This document shows, in pieces, positions 1 through 5,728 of a stretch of 8,174 bases of DNA (within the stretch, counting starts at the first letter, position 1; each line of letters opens with the position of its first letter). The stretch is from Planctomycetaceae bacterium (GTDB taxonomy: Bacteria > Planctomycetota > Planctomycetia > Pirellulales > Pirellulaceae): contig DTSG01000467.1 of NCBI GenBank assembly GCA_012965455.1, forward strand, positions 1 through 8,174, in the 5' to 3' direction. The notes below the pieces were generated by a model that was not told where the DNA came from, did not search any database, and was given only the letters and a program-made list of their open reading frames with translations. Position numbers and translations under genes: made by a program.

Positions 1-1
1 C

Positions 2-421
2 GCCTTGTCTCGACTATGCTGGACCTTCGGCCTAGTACACAATGCTGGCGTAGACGCACTACGGACTGCCGCCATGGCAATTCGATCCACTGGAAACCCG
101 ATGTTCATCCGCGAGCTATCAGGCATCCTCGCTTCGCTGCGGGAAAACCAAGAGTTCTATACCGCTTTTTCAAAAGCCGACAATTTCCCAAACGCTTTTT
201 TAGCATCGCTGATGACGGCCGAACAAACCGGCACGATCACAGAATCGCTTTTGCGGGAAGCGGCGCTTTACCGCGAGATCACTGAAACTCAATTCACATG
301 GCTGACACGCATTACCGGAGGAATCATTTACGGTTGTGTCGGAATTGTGGTCGTCGCCATGATCTTCATTCTCTTCAAAGCACTGTATCTTGACCCGCTC
401 AACAATGCCTTGAACTTCTAA
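2..421 (+). CDS. Type II secretion / type IV pilus F-family inner-membrane protein, C-terminal part
   Basis: This is the last 139 codons of a gene that begins before the window; no start codon is visible. The visible part is one complete-looking T2SSF domain. It opens with S-R-L-C-W-T-F and an 'NAGV..L' turn, continues through an amphipathic helix region with 'FPNAFLASLMTAEQTG', and ends in a long hydrophobic segment (about residues 106-128) before a short tail. In the GspF/PilC family such domains form the cytoplasmic lobes of the inner-membrane platform, which works with the assembly ATPase to build a pilus or pseudopilus. A full family member has two such domains (about 400 residues), so this is the second one. 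The gene converges on the aminotransferase gene with only 20 bp between stop codons. A secretin lies at the far end of the window, on the other strand. Whether it belongs to a T2SS or a pilus cannot be decided here. Confidence 0.85.
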   Translation, partial: ALSRLCWTFGLVHNAGVDALRTAAMAIRSTGNPMFIRELSGILASLRENQEFYTAFSKADNFPNAFLASLMTAEQTGTITESLLREAALYREITETQFTWLTRITGGIIYGCVGIVVVAMIFILFKALYLDPLNNALNF

Positions 422-441
422 TCGCGACAACTACCAACGCT

Positions 442-1392
442 CTATCGCGCGGCTAACTCCGCAGCTTGAGCGACAATATCTAGTCCCACTAAATCACTGA
501 AGCCTTGTTGCAGTGTTCGTACCATTTCCCCATCCGCGCCAGCACCACACGCTTGTCCGTTGCACTCACGAACTGCCCAGACACTCGGTGACGTGCTGCA
601 CAACATGACCTCGTCTGCTTCCATCAATTCAGCAGCACTAAAATCTGCGTATTGGAAATCCACTCCTAGTTGAGCTGCTAGTTTCTCCAACACGGATAAA
701 CTAATACCCGGTAGAATGTTCTCTTTTCGCGGAGAGACAAGCGCCTTATTCTTATTATAGATCAACAAATTAGCCGTGCTCGCTTCCGCTACGTTTCCCT
801 GTTGATCTAGCAACAGTGCCCGCGCGTCAGACTGCTTAGAGCGAGCTTCTCGGTCGGCCAAATAATAATGCATGCGACTGCGACACTTCAGATGTGAGGG
901 CCAGCAAGTTTCAGGAACTTGACGGTGCGAAGCAACTTGCAGCGAGACTCCGTCTGAGTACCAACGGTGCATTTCAGAGAACGGGAGAGCGGAAGAATAC
1001 ACCAACACGGTTGGCTCGTTCGTGGCAGCGCGGCCGGGAGTGATAAGCACAACCAAACCTAAATCTGAACCCGTACCACTCAATGCACGGTTGTGAGCAA
1101 TAATTTCTATCGCCGCAGCCTGCACGCGCGACAATAGTTCCACCGACGCAATGCCCACCGATTCCAGACTCAAAGCAAGCCGCGCAAAGTGCTCATCGGC
1201 TTGAAACAACTGACCGCCAAATGTCCGCAGTCGTTCGCTGATAGTCGTTCCCATGACAAAACCTATGTCATCTAGTTCAATATGCAAGTGCCCCCGGGGA
1301 ACAATGTCTTCATTGAACAAGGCAATTGGGGTTGGATTGGATTGGTCAGAATTCAACAGTCTTAAACTCACATCATATTTGGGCAACAACAT
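442..1392 (-). CDS. Class IV PLP-dependent aminotransferase (branched-chain aminotransferase / aminodeoxychorismate lyase superfamily)
   Basis: A 316-residue protein of the fold-type IV PLP enzymes, a cytoplasmic family that includes branched-chain aminotransferases, D-amino-acid aminotransferases and 4-amino-4-deoxychorismate lyase. The N-terminal lobe has the usual 'DDIGFVMGTTISERLRTF' stretch (residues 41-58) followed by the 'F..DEHFARL' helix. The PLP lysine is K169 in 'SHLKCRSRMHYYLADREA'. The cofactor-binding glutamate is E203 in 'AEASTANLLIY', followed by 'LPGISL' (residues 227-232). C265-S266-T267 fits the phosphate-binding turn near the C terminus. Length is normal and the gene looks intact. 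I cannot choose between aminotransferase and lyase activity. ATG 1392 is the first in-frame ATG but has no purine-rich Shine-Dalgarno before it; the leader instead carries CCTCCT. It is transcribed away from the lipoprotein gene and converges on the secretion gene. Confidence 0.85.
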   Translation of the reverse strand: MLLPKYDVSLRLLNSDQSNPTPIALFNEDIVPRGHLHIELDDIGFVMGTTISERLRTFGGQLFQADEHFARLALSLESVGIASVELLSRVQAAAIEIIAHNRALSGTGSDLGLVVLITPGRAATNEPTVLVYSSALPFSEMHRWYSDGVSLQVASHRQVPETCWPSHLKCRSRMHYYLADREARSKQSDARALLLDQQGNVAEASTANLLIYNKNKALVSPRKENILPGISLSVLEKLAAQLGVDFQYADFSAAELMEADEVMLCSTSPSVWAVRECNGQACGAGADGEMVRTLQQGFSDLVGLDIVAQAAELAAR

Positions 1393-1420
1393 CTATATAG
1401 GAAGTTTAACTGTTTCTCGT

Positions 1421-1432
1421 CTACAGGTGTAG
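1421..1432. repeat. Short inverted repeat CTACA-GG-TGTAG in the aminotransferase leader
   Basis: Two 5-bp arms (1421-1425 and 1428-1432) are separated by 2 bp. The repeat lies between the putative -10 at 1465-1470 and the aminotransferase start at 1392, about where an operator could sit. It is short enough to arise by chance and no regulator gene is adjacent, so this is a weak candidate site. Confidence 0.2.
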
Positions 1433-1464
1433 GAGGAGCTAATTTGTGGTCATTAGTGGTACCT

Positions 1465-1470
1465 ATTATA
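1465..1470 (-). promoter_or_regulatory. Possible -10 element for the aminotransferase gene
   Basis: Read on the minus strand these bases are a perfect TATAAT, in the gap upstream of the aminotransferase gene. Transcription from it would start near 1458 and give a leader of about 65 nt. No good -35 lies at the ideal distance: TTTTTA is 16 bp away and TTTACA (1485-1490) only 14 bp away. The call therefore rests mainly on the -10. An overlapping TATAAC on the plus strand (1467-1472) could serve the other direction. Confidence 0.35.
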
Positions 1471-1500
1471 ACGATTAGGAAATCTGTAAAAACTTGTAAA

Positions 1501-1530
1501 TTGACGCGTTTTTCTCAGCTTCGCTCAAAT
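1501..1530 (+). promoter_or_regulatory. Possible promoter for the small lipoprotein gene
   Basis: TTGACG (1501-1506, five of six matches to the sigma70 -35) is followed after 18 bp by TCAAAT (1525-1530, four of six matches to the -10). It lies 70 bp upstream of the lipoprotein start. A small hairpin, GCTCA-AATAG-TGAGC (1523-1537), overlaps the -10. The -35 is good but the -10 is poor. Confidence 0.3.
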
Positions 1531-1600
1531 AGTGAGCTACCTTTACATGGCTACTATTTCTTACCACTATTTTTAAACGCGAATCGATGGAGATTTCAAT

Positions 1601-1795
1601 ATGAAACGGCTACTCACACTAGGCCTGTTTGCGGTTCTGGTACTCAGTACCGTGGGCTGCTGCCGACCCCTTATCAACCGACCATTACTACGAGGCGGTC
1701 TCTTTAACTGTGATCCCTGCCAGACTTCTTATGAAGGCGGAGTGATCATCAGTGACGATGCTGTGCCCGTACCAGCGGACGCAAACGCTCAATAG
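1601..1795 (+). CDS. Small Cys-rich predicted lipoprotein
   Basis: A 64-residue protein with a lipoprotein-like signal: K2-R3, a hydrophobic stretch (residues 4-17) and 'STVGC' ending at C20. The -1 Gly fits a lipobox, while Thr at -3 is atypical but tolerated. The predicted mature part is about 45 residues. It begins with a Cys pair (C20-C21), has a short repeated 'RPL' (residues 22-24 and 28-30) and a 'CDPC' C-x-x-C (residues 37-40), and ends in an acidic/Ala-Pro-rich tail. ATG 1601 is supported by GGAGA at 1589-1593, 7 bp upstream. It stands alone, divergent from the aminotransferase gene, and is followed by a long non-coding gap. I do not recognise a named family. If lipidated it would sit in a membrane facing the periplasm. 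C21, C37 and C40 could form a disulfide or bind a metal, which is inference only. Confidence 0.75.
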   Translation: MKRLLTLGLFAVLVLSTVGCCRPLINRPLLRGGLFNCDPCQTSYEGGVIISDDAVPVPADANAQ

Positions 1796-1866
1796 GTTCG
1801 CTTGATATCATCAGATATTGGTTTGCCCACACCCCTTTTCGCAAACCAGCGCACCGCAAAAAACAT

Positions 1867-1941
1867 TTAAACCGGCTCTTAAGAAGCTCTACGCATATCT
1901 ATTATTAATTTTCCTCTGCGTGGGATCTGAGACCGGTTTAA
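1867..1941. repeat. Nested inverted repeat, possible structured RNA or terminator
   Basis: The outer arms TTAAACCGG (1867-1875) and CCGGTTTAA (1933-1941) are perfectly complementary. They extend by CTC/GAG if A1932 is bulged, giving 12 pairs. A second stem lies inside: ACGCA (1891-1895) with TGCGT (1917-1921), extended by three pairs including wobbles at 1888-1890/1922-1924, around an A/T-rich loop of 21 nt. Two stems in register suggest a real folded element. There is no T-run after it, so it is not a standard intrinsic terminator. It could be a 3'-UTR structure of the lipoprotein mRNA, a small RNA, or a remnant of a miniature element. Confidence 0.4.
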
Positions 1942-2053
1942 TGCTGCGCCTAGTAACCCGTACCGCGTAATCGGTATATTTTACCATTGCTGCGCAGCGC
2001 ATACGCCCTTTTACTGTAGAAGCGTTTGCCGAACCGACGCGCTTACCAGTAAA

Positions 2054-2082
2054 TTGCCGAAACTAAACATAGCGCATATTAT
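2054..2082 (+). promoter_or_regulatory. Sigma70-like promoter for the transglutaminase-like operon
   Basis: TTGCCG (2054-2059) and TATTAT (2077-2082, five of six matches to the -10 consensus) are exactly 17 bp apart. Transcription would start near 2089, giving a very short leader that still includes AAAGGAGG (2089-2096). The -35 resembles TTGCCA in the promoter of the repeat-protein gene at 5623-5628. Confidence 0.5.
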
Positions 2083-2110
2083 TTTGGCAAAGGAGGCACT
2101 AGTATCGACC

Positions 2111-3097
2111 ATGGAATTTACTGGATTCAATCGCAGCGAAAATTCAATCAGCCGTCGGCAATTCAATGGCATCGCAGCATCACTGGCACTAATCGGTAGC
2201 ACAACGGTCCGCGCCCAAGACGCCGTTTCAGAATTTGCTCCCGTTTATCAACCAGGGACTGTGCGACACTATAAGATCGGTCTAACCCTGAGGGCACCCA
2301 ACGCCTATTGTGCCAACGTCTATTTTACAGCAAATGTTCCCGCCAATTGGCCGGGAGAACAGACAGTCAAAGTTGCCAATGAACAATTCACAAGACATGT
2401 AACTCAATACAAATACCGCGACGGTCTACACGGTCTCAAGCAAATGCTTGTTTTCATTCCACAAGTCCCTGCCGGGCAAACCGCCATGGCACATGTCACG
2501 TTTGAAGTCATGAAAAACAACGTGCAACAACCTGCCAACGTCGCAGGTTTAACAATCACCACGACATTGCCTCGTACCGTGCGATATTTTCTAGGAGTCA
2601 GCCCACTCATAGAATCTCGCAACGCTGTCATCTTGAAGAAAGCAAATGAAATTACCCAAGACGCGACATCCACTTGGAATCGAGTCGAACTTGTATACGA
2701 TTGGATTCGCGAAAATATCATGTACCAAAACGGCAATCGCAATAGCGCCTTGAAAACGTTGCAAGCGGGGTTTGGTGAAAAGGAATCACTGACAAGTTTG
2801 TTTATCGCGATGTGTCGCAATTTGAAAATTCCCGCCAGAACAGTTTGGGTACCAGATCACAACTACGCAGAGTTCTATCTACAAGCACCCGATGGCACAG
2901 GCCATTGGTTCCCCTGTGAGCTTTCCGGTCGTCGATCATTTGGTGAATTAGCAGACAATAAGCCAATGTTGTTGCGCGGTGACAATTTTCGCGTGCCCGA
3001 GAAACAGACGCCACAGCGTTATGTAGCAGAACATCTAAAAGCGTCAGGCGGAGCGAAACCGCAGGTCCAATTCGTTCGCGAGTACATTCAGATCTAG
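2111..3097 (+). CDS. Exported transglutaminase-like protein lacking the catalytic Cys (pseudoenzyme)
   Basis: A 328-residue protein. ATG 2111 is chosen because AGGAGG lies at 2091-2096 (a long spacing of 14 bp) and a Tat-type signal follows: S-R-R-Q-F-N-G at residues 14-20, a hydrophobic stretch (21-33), and a possible cleavage after V-R-A (33-35). Residues 50-155 look like an all-beta domain. A 'YFLGVSP.IES' linker (159-169) leads to a transglutaminase-like (papain-fold) domain at about 185-310. That domain aligns closely with the next gene's product, sharing 'LTSLFIA.CRN', 'PAR.VW.P.H', 'EFYL', 'GDNFR' and 'PQRYVAE'. Where the neighbour has G-D-C-E-E, this protein has G-E-K-E-S, so K224 replaces the nucleophile. 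H250 is kept and E270 stands near the usual third triad position. Peptide-bond or transamidase chemistry is therefore unlikely, and a binding or regulatory role is more plausible. The next gene starts 36 bp downstream, indicating an operon. Confidence 0.85.
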   Translation: MEFTGFNRSENSISRRQFNGIAASLALIGSTTVRAQDAVSEFAPVYQPGTVRHYKIGLTLRAPNAYCANVYFTANVPANWPGEQTVKVANEQFTRHVTQYKYRDGLHGLKQMLVFIPQVPAGQTAMAHVTFEVMKNNVQQPANVAGLTITTTLPRTVRYFLGVSPLIESRNAVILKKANEITQDATSTWNRVELVYDWIRENIMYQNGNRNSALKTLQAGFGEKESLTSLFIAMCRNLKIPARTVWVPDHNYAEFYLQAPDGTGHWFPCELSGRRSFGELADNKPMLLRGDNFRVPEKQTPQRYVAEHLKASGGAKPQVQFVREYIQI

Positions 3098-3133
3098 ATT
3101 CAGTTTATCCCCACAGCGAAACCTAGGCTCATT

Positions 3134-4165
3134 ATGAACCGATCAGCATGTATAACGACGCTAGCTATAGCCGCGATGCTCTTGCTGTTCTGCCCATTCT
3201 CAACTGGGCTGTCTGCTCAAGTGGCAACATTACCGCCGCGTCCGACCCACCAACGGTCCTTGGATAACATCGGACTCGCGAATTCTCACAAACAACAGTG
3301 GGAAATCGGGATGACGATTAAGTCTCCGGGGGTGTTAACCGGCGTGAGTGGCACGATCACAATGCCACTCGATTGGCCTGAACAAAAAGTAACAATCATC
3401 AAGCAAGAGGTGCCCGCCGGAATTAAAGTTCAGTCGAGGATCATCGGCGGTGATGTAAAGCAGATGTTGATCACGATCGCTCGCGTCAATCCGACCCAAG
3501 AGTTACGAATTAGTTTTACGGTCGAGGTGGAACGTTGGTCGATCACGGCGCCTCAGCGAACTCACGAATTGAAGATTCCTGCAGTGGTAGCACCTGAGCT
3601 ACGCAAGTATATGGGCGTCAGCCCAGCTATTGAAACGACGAATCCGTTGATCGTCAAAGCATCGACGGGCATTGGAGCTGACGCCGATAATGATTGGCAG
3701 CATGTCGAGATGATATACAACTGGGTGCGAAAGAACATCCGATACGAGTTTGACAAAGAGCTTCAAGGTGCGCTAACTGCGCTGCGTAGCGGCAAGGGAG
3801 ATTGCGAGGAACTGACGAGTTTGTTTATAGCAATTTGCCGTAACCATGGAGTCCCCGCACGCAGTGTATGGATTCCTGGACACTGTTATCCCGAGTTCTA
3901 TTTAGTTGACCGCCGCGGCAACGGTTATTGGTTTCCCGCGCAAATTGCTGGAACCCGGAGCTTCGGATCTATGCCCGAGCGACGCCCGGTGTTGCAAAAG
4001 GGTGACAACTTTCGCATTCCAGGAAGCCCGCGTCCCCAACGATACGTTGCTGAGACATTTAAAGCCTTGCGATATTCTCAAACGCCAACCGTGCAATTCT
4101 TCCGCCGCCAAATAACCACGCCCGCCGGCAATTCCGACGACCCTTTCGCCCCCGTGCTAAAGTAG
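3134..4165 (+). CDS. Secreted transglutaminase-like protein with catalytic Cys
   Basis: A 343-residue paralogue of the preceding gene product. The N terminus is a Sec-type signal (Arg3, hydrophobic residues 8-20, likely cleavage after L-S-A at 26-28). An all-beta region (about 55-150) and a 'YMGVSP.IET' linker (159-168) precede the transglutaminase-like domain (about 185-310). The nucleophile motif is G-K-G-D-C-E-E with C224. The His is H250 in 'GHCYPEFYL'. The position usually held by Asp is Q270 in 'YWFPAQ', which is unusual. In this superfamily the domain acts as a cysteine protease, amidase or transamidase on proteins or peptides; the substrate here is unknown. ATG 3134 has only a weak AGG (3125-3127) before it, consistent with coupling to the upstream gene. 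By hand alignment 49 of 87 residues are identical between the two proteins over positions 224-310. The C-terminal tail beyond 315 is not shared. Confidence 0.85.
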   Translation: MNRSACITTLAIAAMLLLFCPFSTGLSAQVATLPPRPTHQRSLDNIGLANSHKQQWEIGMTIKSPGVLTGVSGTITMPLDWPEQKVTIIKQEVPAGIKVQSRIIGGDVKQMLITIARVNPTQELRISFTVEVERWSITAPQRTHELKIPAVVAPELRKYMGVSPAIETTNPLIVKASTGIGADADNDWQHVEMIYNWVRKNIRYEFDKELQGALTALRSGKGDCEELTSLFIAICRNHGVPARSVWIPGHCYPEFYLVDRRGNGYWFPAQIAGTRSFGSMPERRPVLQKGDNFRIPGSPRPQRYVAETFKALRYSQTPTVQFFRRQITTPAGNSDDPFAPVLK

Positions 4166-4179
4166 AATTCCTGACTTGG

Positions 4180-4204
4180 GGGTTTAACGTTGATCTGCAA
4201 ACCC
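4180..4204 (+). terminator. Weak stem-loop after the transglutaminase-like operon
   Basis: GGGTTT (4180-4185) pairs with AAACCC (4199-4204) around a 13-nt loop, 14 bp after the stop codon. There is no following T-run, so it may end transcription poorly or only protect the mRNA 3' end. Confidence 0.25.
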
Positions 4205-4236
4205 GTTGCGAGACTATCGATATCCCACCGCGCGAC

Positions 4237-4274
4237 GCTAGGGCGAAAAATCTAAACCGTCAAATAGCCCTAGC
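4237..4274. terminator. Inverted repeat between convergent genes, possible bidirectional terminator
   Basis: GCTAGGGC (4237-4244) and GCCCTAGC (4267-4274) are perfect 8-bp complements around a 22-nt A-rich loop. The element lies between the stops of the transglutaminase-like operon (4165) and the convergent repeat-protein gene (4325), where a shared terminator is expected. Neither side has a proper T-run. Confidence 0.35.
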
Positions 4275-4324
4275 CCAACTACACTAATTCGCTAGATACG
4301 TTGCTAGTTTCTTTACACCGCCAT

Positions 4325-5548
4325 TTAATTTTGTGCGTCACGGCGGAGGTTGAGGTTCTGGGGCGTGTTCAAGCGGATGTACCATTGCATCCACCCGTCT
4401 TGGTCGTAACCAAAATTCACACCTTCCGGAACTATCGCCAGAATCGCAGAATGCACCGAACGGTTAACCATGTATTGCTCGACAACCTTTGGCTTACCAC
4501 CAAAATTCAGACCACCCAGTCCTGGTTGGTTTGGCGAGAAGTTCGCGTTAATGCTATTACCACCACCGATCGTATAGGTATGCTTGGTACGCAGTGCTTT
4601 AATCAATGGTAGCAACGCATCCGCCATCGCTAACTCGCCCAATGCATAACCACCATTGTTTACCGTTTGATTATCACTCGCATCTAACAACGAAATGAAG
4701 AAGGACATCGCAGAACGACTTTGCCACTTCCGTAGTTGACTCAGGCAACGCTGCCTCAATACTTCGTCAGGGTCCATTGTAATGCACTTCAGCATCGCCT
4801 CTACCGGAACATTGCCACCAATAGCAATCAGTACTTCGAGGTACATAAACTTCATGTCTCGCGACAACTTCACTTGATTAAGACGCTCGGCCAAAGTCTT
4901 TGTCGCTCGATAATCCTTGATCGCTCTAATGCTCGTAATCGCGGCGCCAGCCTTCGCCGGGTTGCGCAAAATAATTGACTCCCAACGCATAATCTTGATG
5001 CGCCATTGAATCTCCGCATCTTCCACATCCTCGTTCGCCCGCTTTACCGCCAGTTCTTGCTTGGTCCGCCAACGACCTCCATCACGCACGAATCCCTGTT
5101 GACGCATCAACACATCTTCCTTACGCCATTGTCCGTTAATCTTGACGAACCCAAGTTTCTCTCTTACCTTGATATTATCTGGGTCAATACGCAGAACCTC
5201 TAGCAAATGGAAATCCCGCTGTTCAAAGAGATTCACGGAAGCACATTTTTCGGCCATATCCAAATGCCCCGCAACCGTATTGGGCACCTTCGGTAACGAT
5301 TCCTCGTACTGCTGCAAAACCTGAGGCTTGCTAACAACCTTGCGGACCTGTTTTGCTGACAAAACAAGTTTTCCAATCGACGTCTCAATTTCATAAGTCG
5401 TACGCGGGTCCTGATCAGGATTAAGCAACTTGCCTTCAACCGCACTACCGGTCGACAAATGAAACGTTTCAGCAGAAACCATCAACGCGGCAAACTGACA
5501 CAATAGCACAGCAAAACAAAAGCGAATTCCTCCTGCCCTAATCTCCAT
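4325..5548 (-). CDS. Secreted repeat protein (TPR-like and HEAT-like helices) with tandem G-F-V..G.W motifs
   Basis: A 407-residue exported protein of a type common in planctomycetes; I know no assigned function. Residues 1-26 form a Sec signal with cleavage after V-S-A. Residues 28-75 look like a small beta domain ('GSAVEGKLLN', 'IGKLVLSAKQVRKV'). Residues 93-132 are a TPR-like helix pair ending in 'VLRIDPDNIKVREKLGF'. Two tandem motifs of about 19 residues follow: 'GFVKINGQWRKEDVL' (133-147) and 'GFVRDGGRWRTKQEL' (152-166). Residues 195-320 are helical and HEAT/armadillo-like, for example 'ALGELAMADALLPLIKALR' (302-320). A Gly/Asn-rich loop (328-352) and a C-terminal 'NFGYDQDGWMQWY' follow. 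The fold points to protein-protein contact, not catalysis. ATG 5548 is supported by AGAGG about 10 nt upstream and by the signal peptide. The gene converges on the transglutaminase-like operon and diverges from the DUF423 gene. Confidence 0.75.
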   Translation of the reverse strand: MEIRAGGIRFCFAVLLCQFAALMVSAETFHLSTGSAVEGKLLNPDQDPRTTYEIETSIGKLVLSAKQVRKVVSKPQVLQQYEESLPKVPNTVAGHLDMAEKCASVNLFEQRDFHLLEVLRIDPDNIKVREKLGFVKINGQWRKEDVLMRQQGFVRDGGRWRTKQELAVKRANEDVEDAEIQWRIKIMRWESIILRNPAKAGAAITSIRAIKDYRATKTLAERLNQVKLSRDMKFMYLEVLIAIGGNVPVEAMLKCITMDPDEVLRQRCLSQLRKWQSRSAMSFFISLLDASDNQTVNNGGYALGELAMADALLPLIKALRTKHTYTIGGGNSINANFSPNQPGLGGLNFGGKPKVVEQYMVNRSVHSAILAIVPEGVNFGYDQDGWMQWYIRLNTPQNLNLRRDAQN

Positions 5549-5599
5549 GTATCAACGCCTCTATAAATCACTTACTTTTAGTTAGTGCTACTACCGATA

Positions 5600-5628
5600 A
5601 GTATAGAGCTGTTTGTTTTTAATGGCAA
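5600..5628 (-). promoter_or_regulatory. Sigma70-like promoter for the secreted repeat protein gene
   Basis: On the minus strand TTGCCA (5628-5623) and TATACT (5605-5600) are each five-of-six matches to the -35 and -10 consensus, with exactly 17 bp between them. Transcription would start near 5593, leaving a leader of about 45 nt that includes the AGAGG ribosome binding site. A small inverted repeat, GCAAA-GCATT-TTTGC (5625-5639), overlaps the -35 and could be an operator, but it is short. Confidence 0.6.
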
Positions 5629-5678
5629 AGCATTTTTGCGCGAACCAACAAACAACCTACTCGTATTTATCGTCAAGC

Positions 5679-5694
5679 CAACGACGTTTCGTTG
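5679..5694 (+). repeat. Small hairpin upstream of the DUF423 gene
   Basis: CAACGA (5679-5684) pairs with TCGTTG (5689-5694) around a 4-nt loop, 34 bp before the DUF423 start. It may lie in the leader or promoter. No convincing promoter was found for this gene: TATTAA (5699-5704) is the best -10 and has no matching -35. Confidence 0.25.
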
Positions 5695-5728
5695 AAACTA
5701 TTAACGATTACTCAGAGGGAACTTCACT

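Larger units (their letters stand above)
1796..2110. other. Gene-free stretch between the lipoprotein and transglutaminase-like genes
   Basis: No convincing reading frame lies here on either strand. It holds a nested inverted repeat (1867-1941), a small hairpin TACCG-CGTAAT-CGGTA (1961-1976) followed by TATTTTA that could be a weak terminator, and a 10-bp perfect palindrome GCTGCGCAGC (1989-1998). Seven bases of that palindrome (GCTGCGC) also occur at 1943-1949. It ends with the promoter and ribosome binding site of the next gene. Confidence 0.6.

Noticed and set aside
423..449. CGCGA/TCGCG hairpin between the convergent secretion and aminotransferase genes as a terminator
   Set aside because: The stem is only 5 bp with a loop of 17 nt and no T-run, and it runs into the aminotransferase stop.
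1444..1707. An 87-codon plus-strand frame from TTG 1444, after a perfect ribosome binding site
   Set aside because: It overlaps more than half of the lipoprotein gene in another frame, and its translation shows no signal, domain or repeat. The lipoprotein frame has a better start and a clear signal peptide.
1989..1998. Perfect palindrome GCTGCGCAGC as an operator or recombination site
   Set aside because: It is an isolated 10-bp palindrome with no second copy in the window, no flanking element and no nearby regulator or integrase. Only a 7-bp part recurs at 1943-1949.
2054..2110. TTG 2054 as an earlier start for the first transglutaminase-like protein
   Set aside because: It would put a non-hydrophobic extension before the Tat-type signal, and no ribosome binding site precedes it. 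TTGCCG here fits better as a -35 element, and AGGAGG at 2091-2096 supports ATG 2111.
2404..2820. A 138-codon minus-strand frame inside the first transglutaminase-like gene
   Set aside because: It lies wholly antisense to a well-supported gene. Its translation is low in recognisable features and no ribosome binding site or context supports it.
5507..5534. An internal GGAGGA site (minus strand) with GTG codon 14 as the start of the secreted repeat protein
   Set aside because: Spacing to GTG is about 18 nt. Starting there would remove the charged N terminus of the signal peptide, while ATG 5548 has its own AGAGG site.
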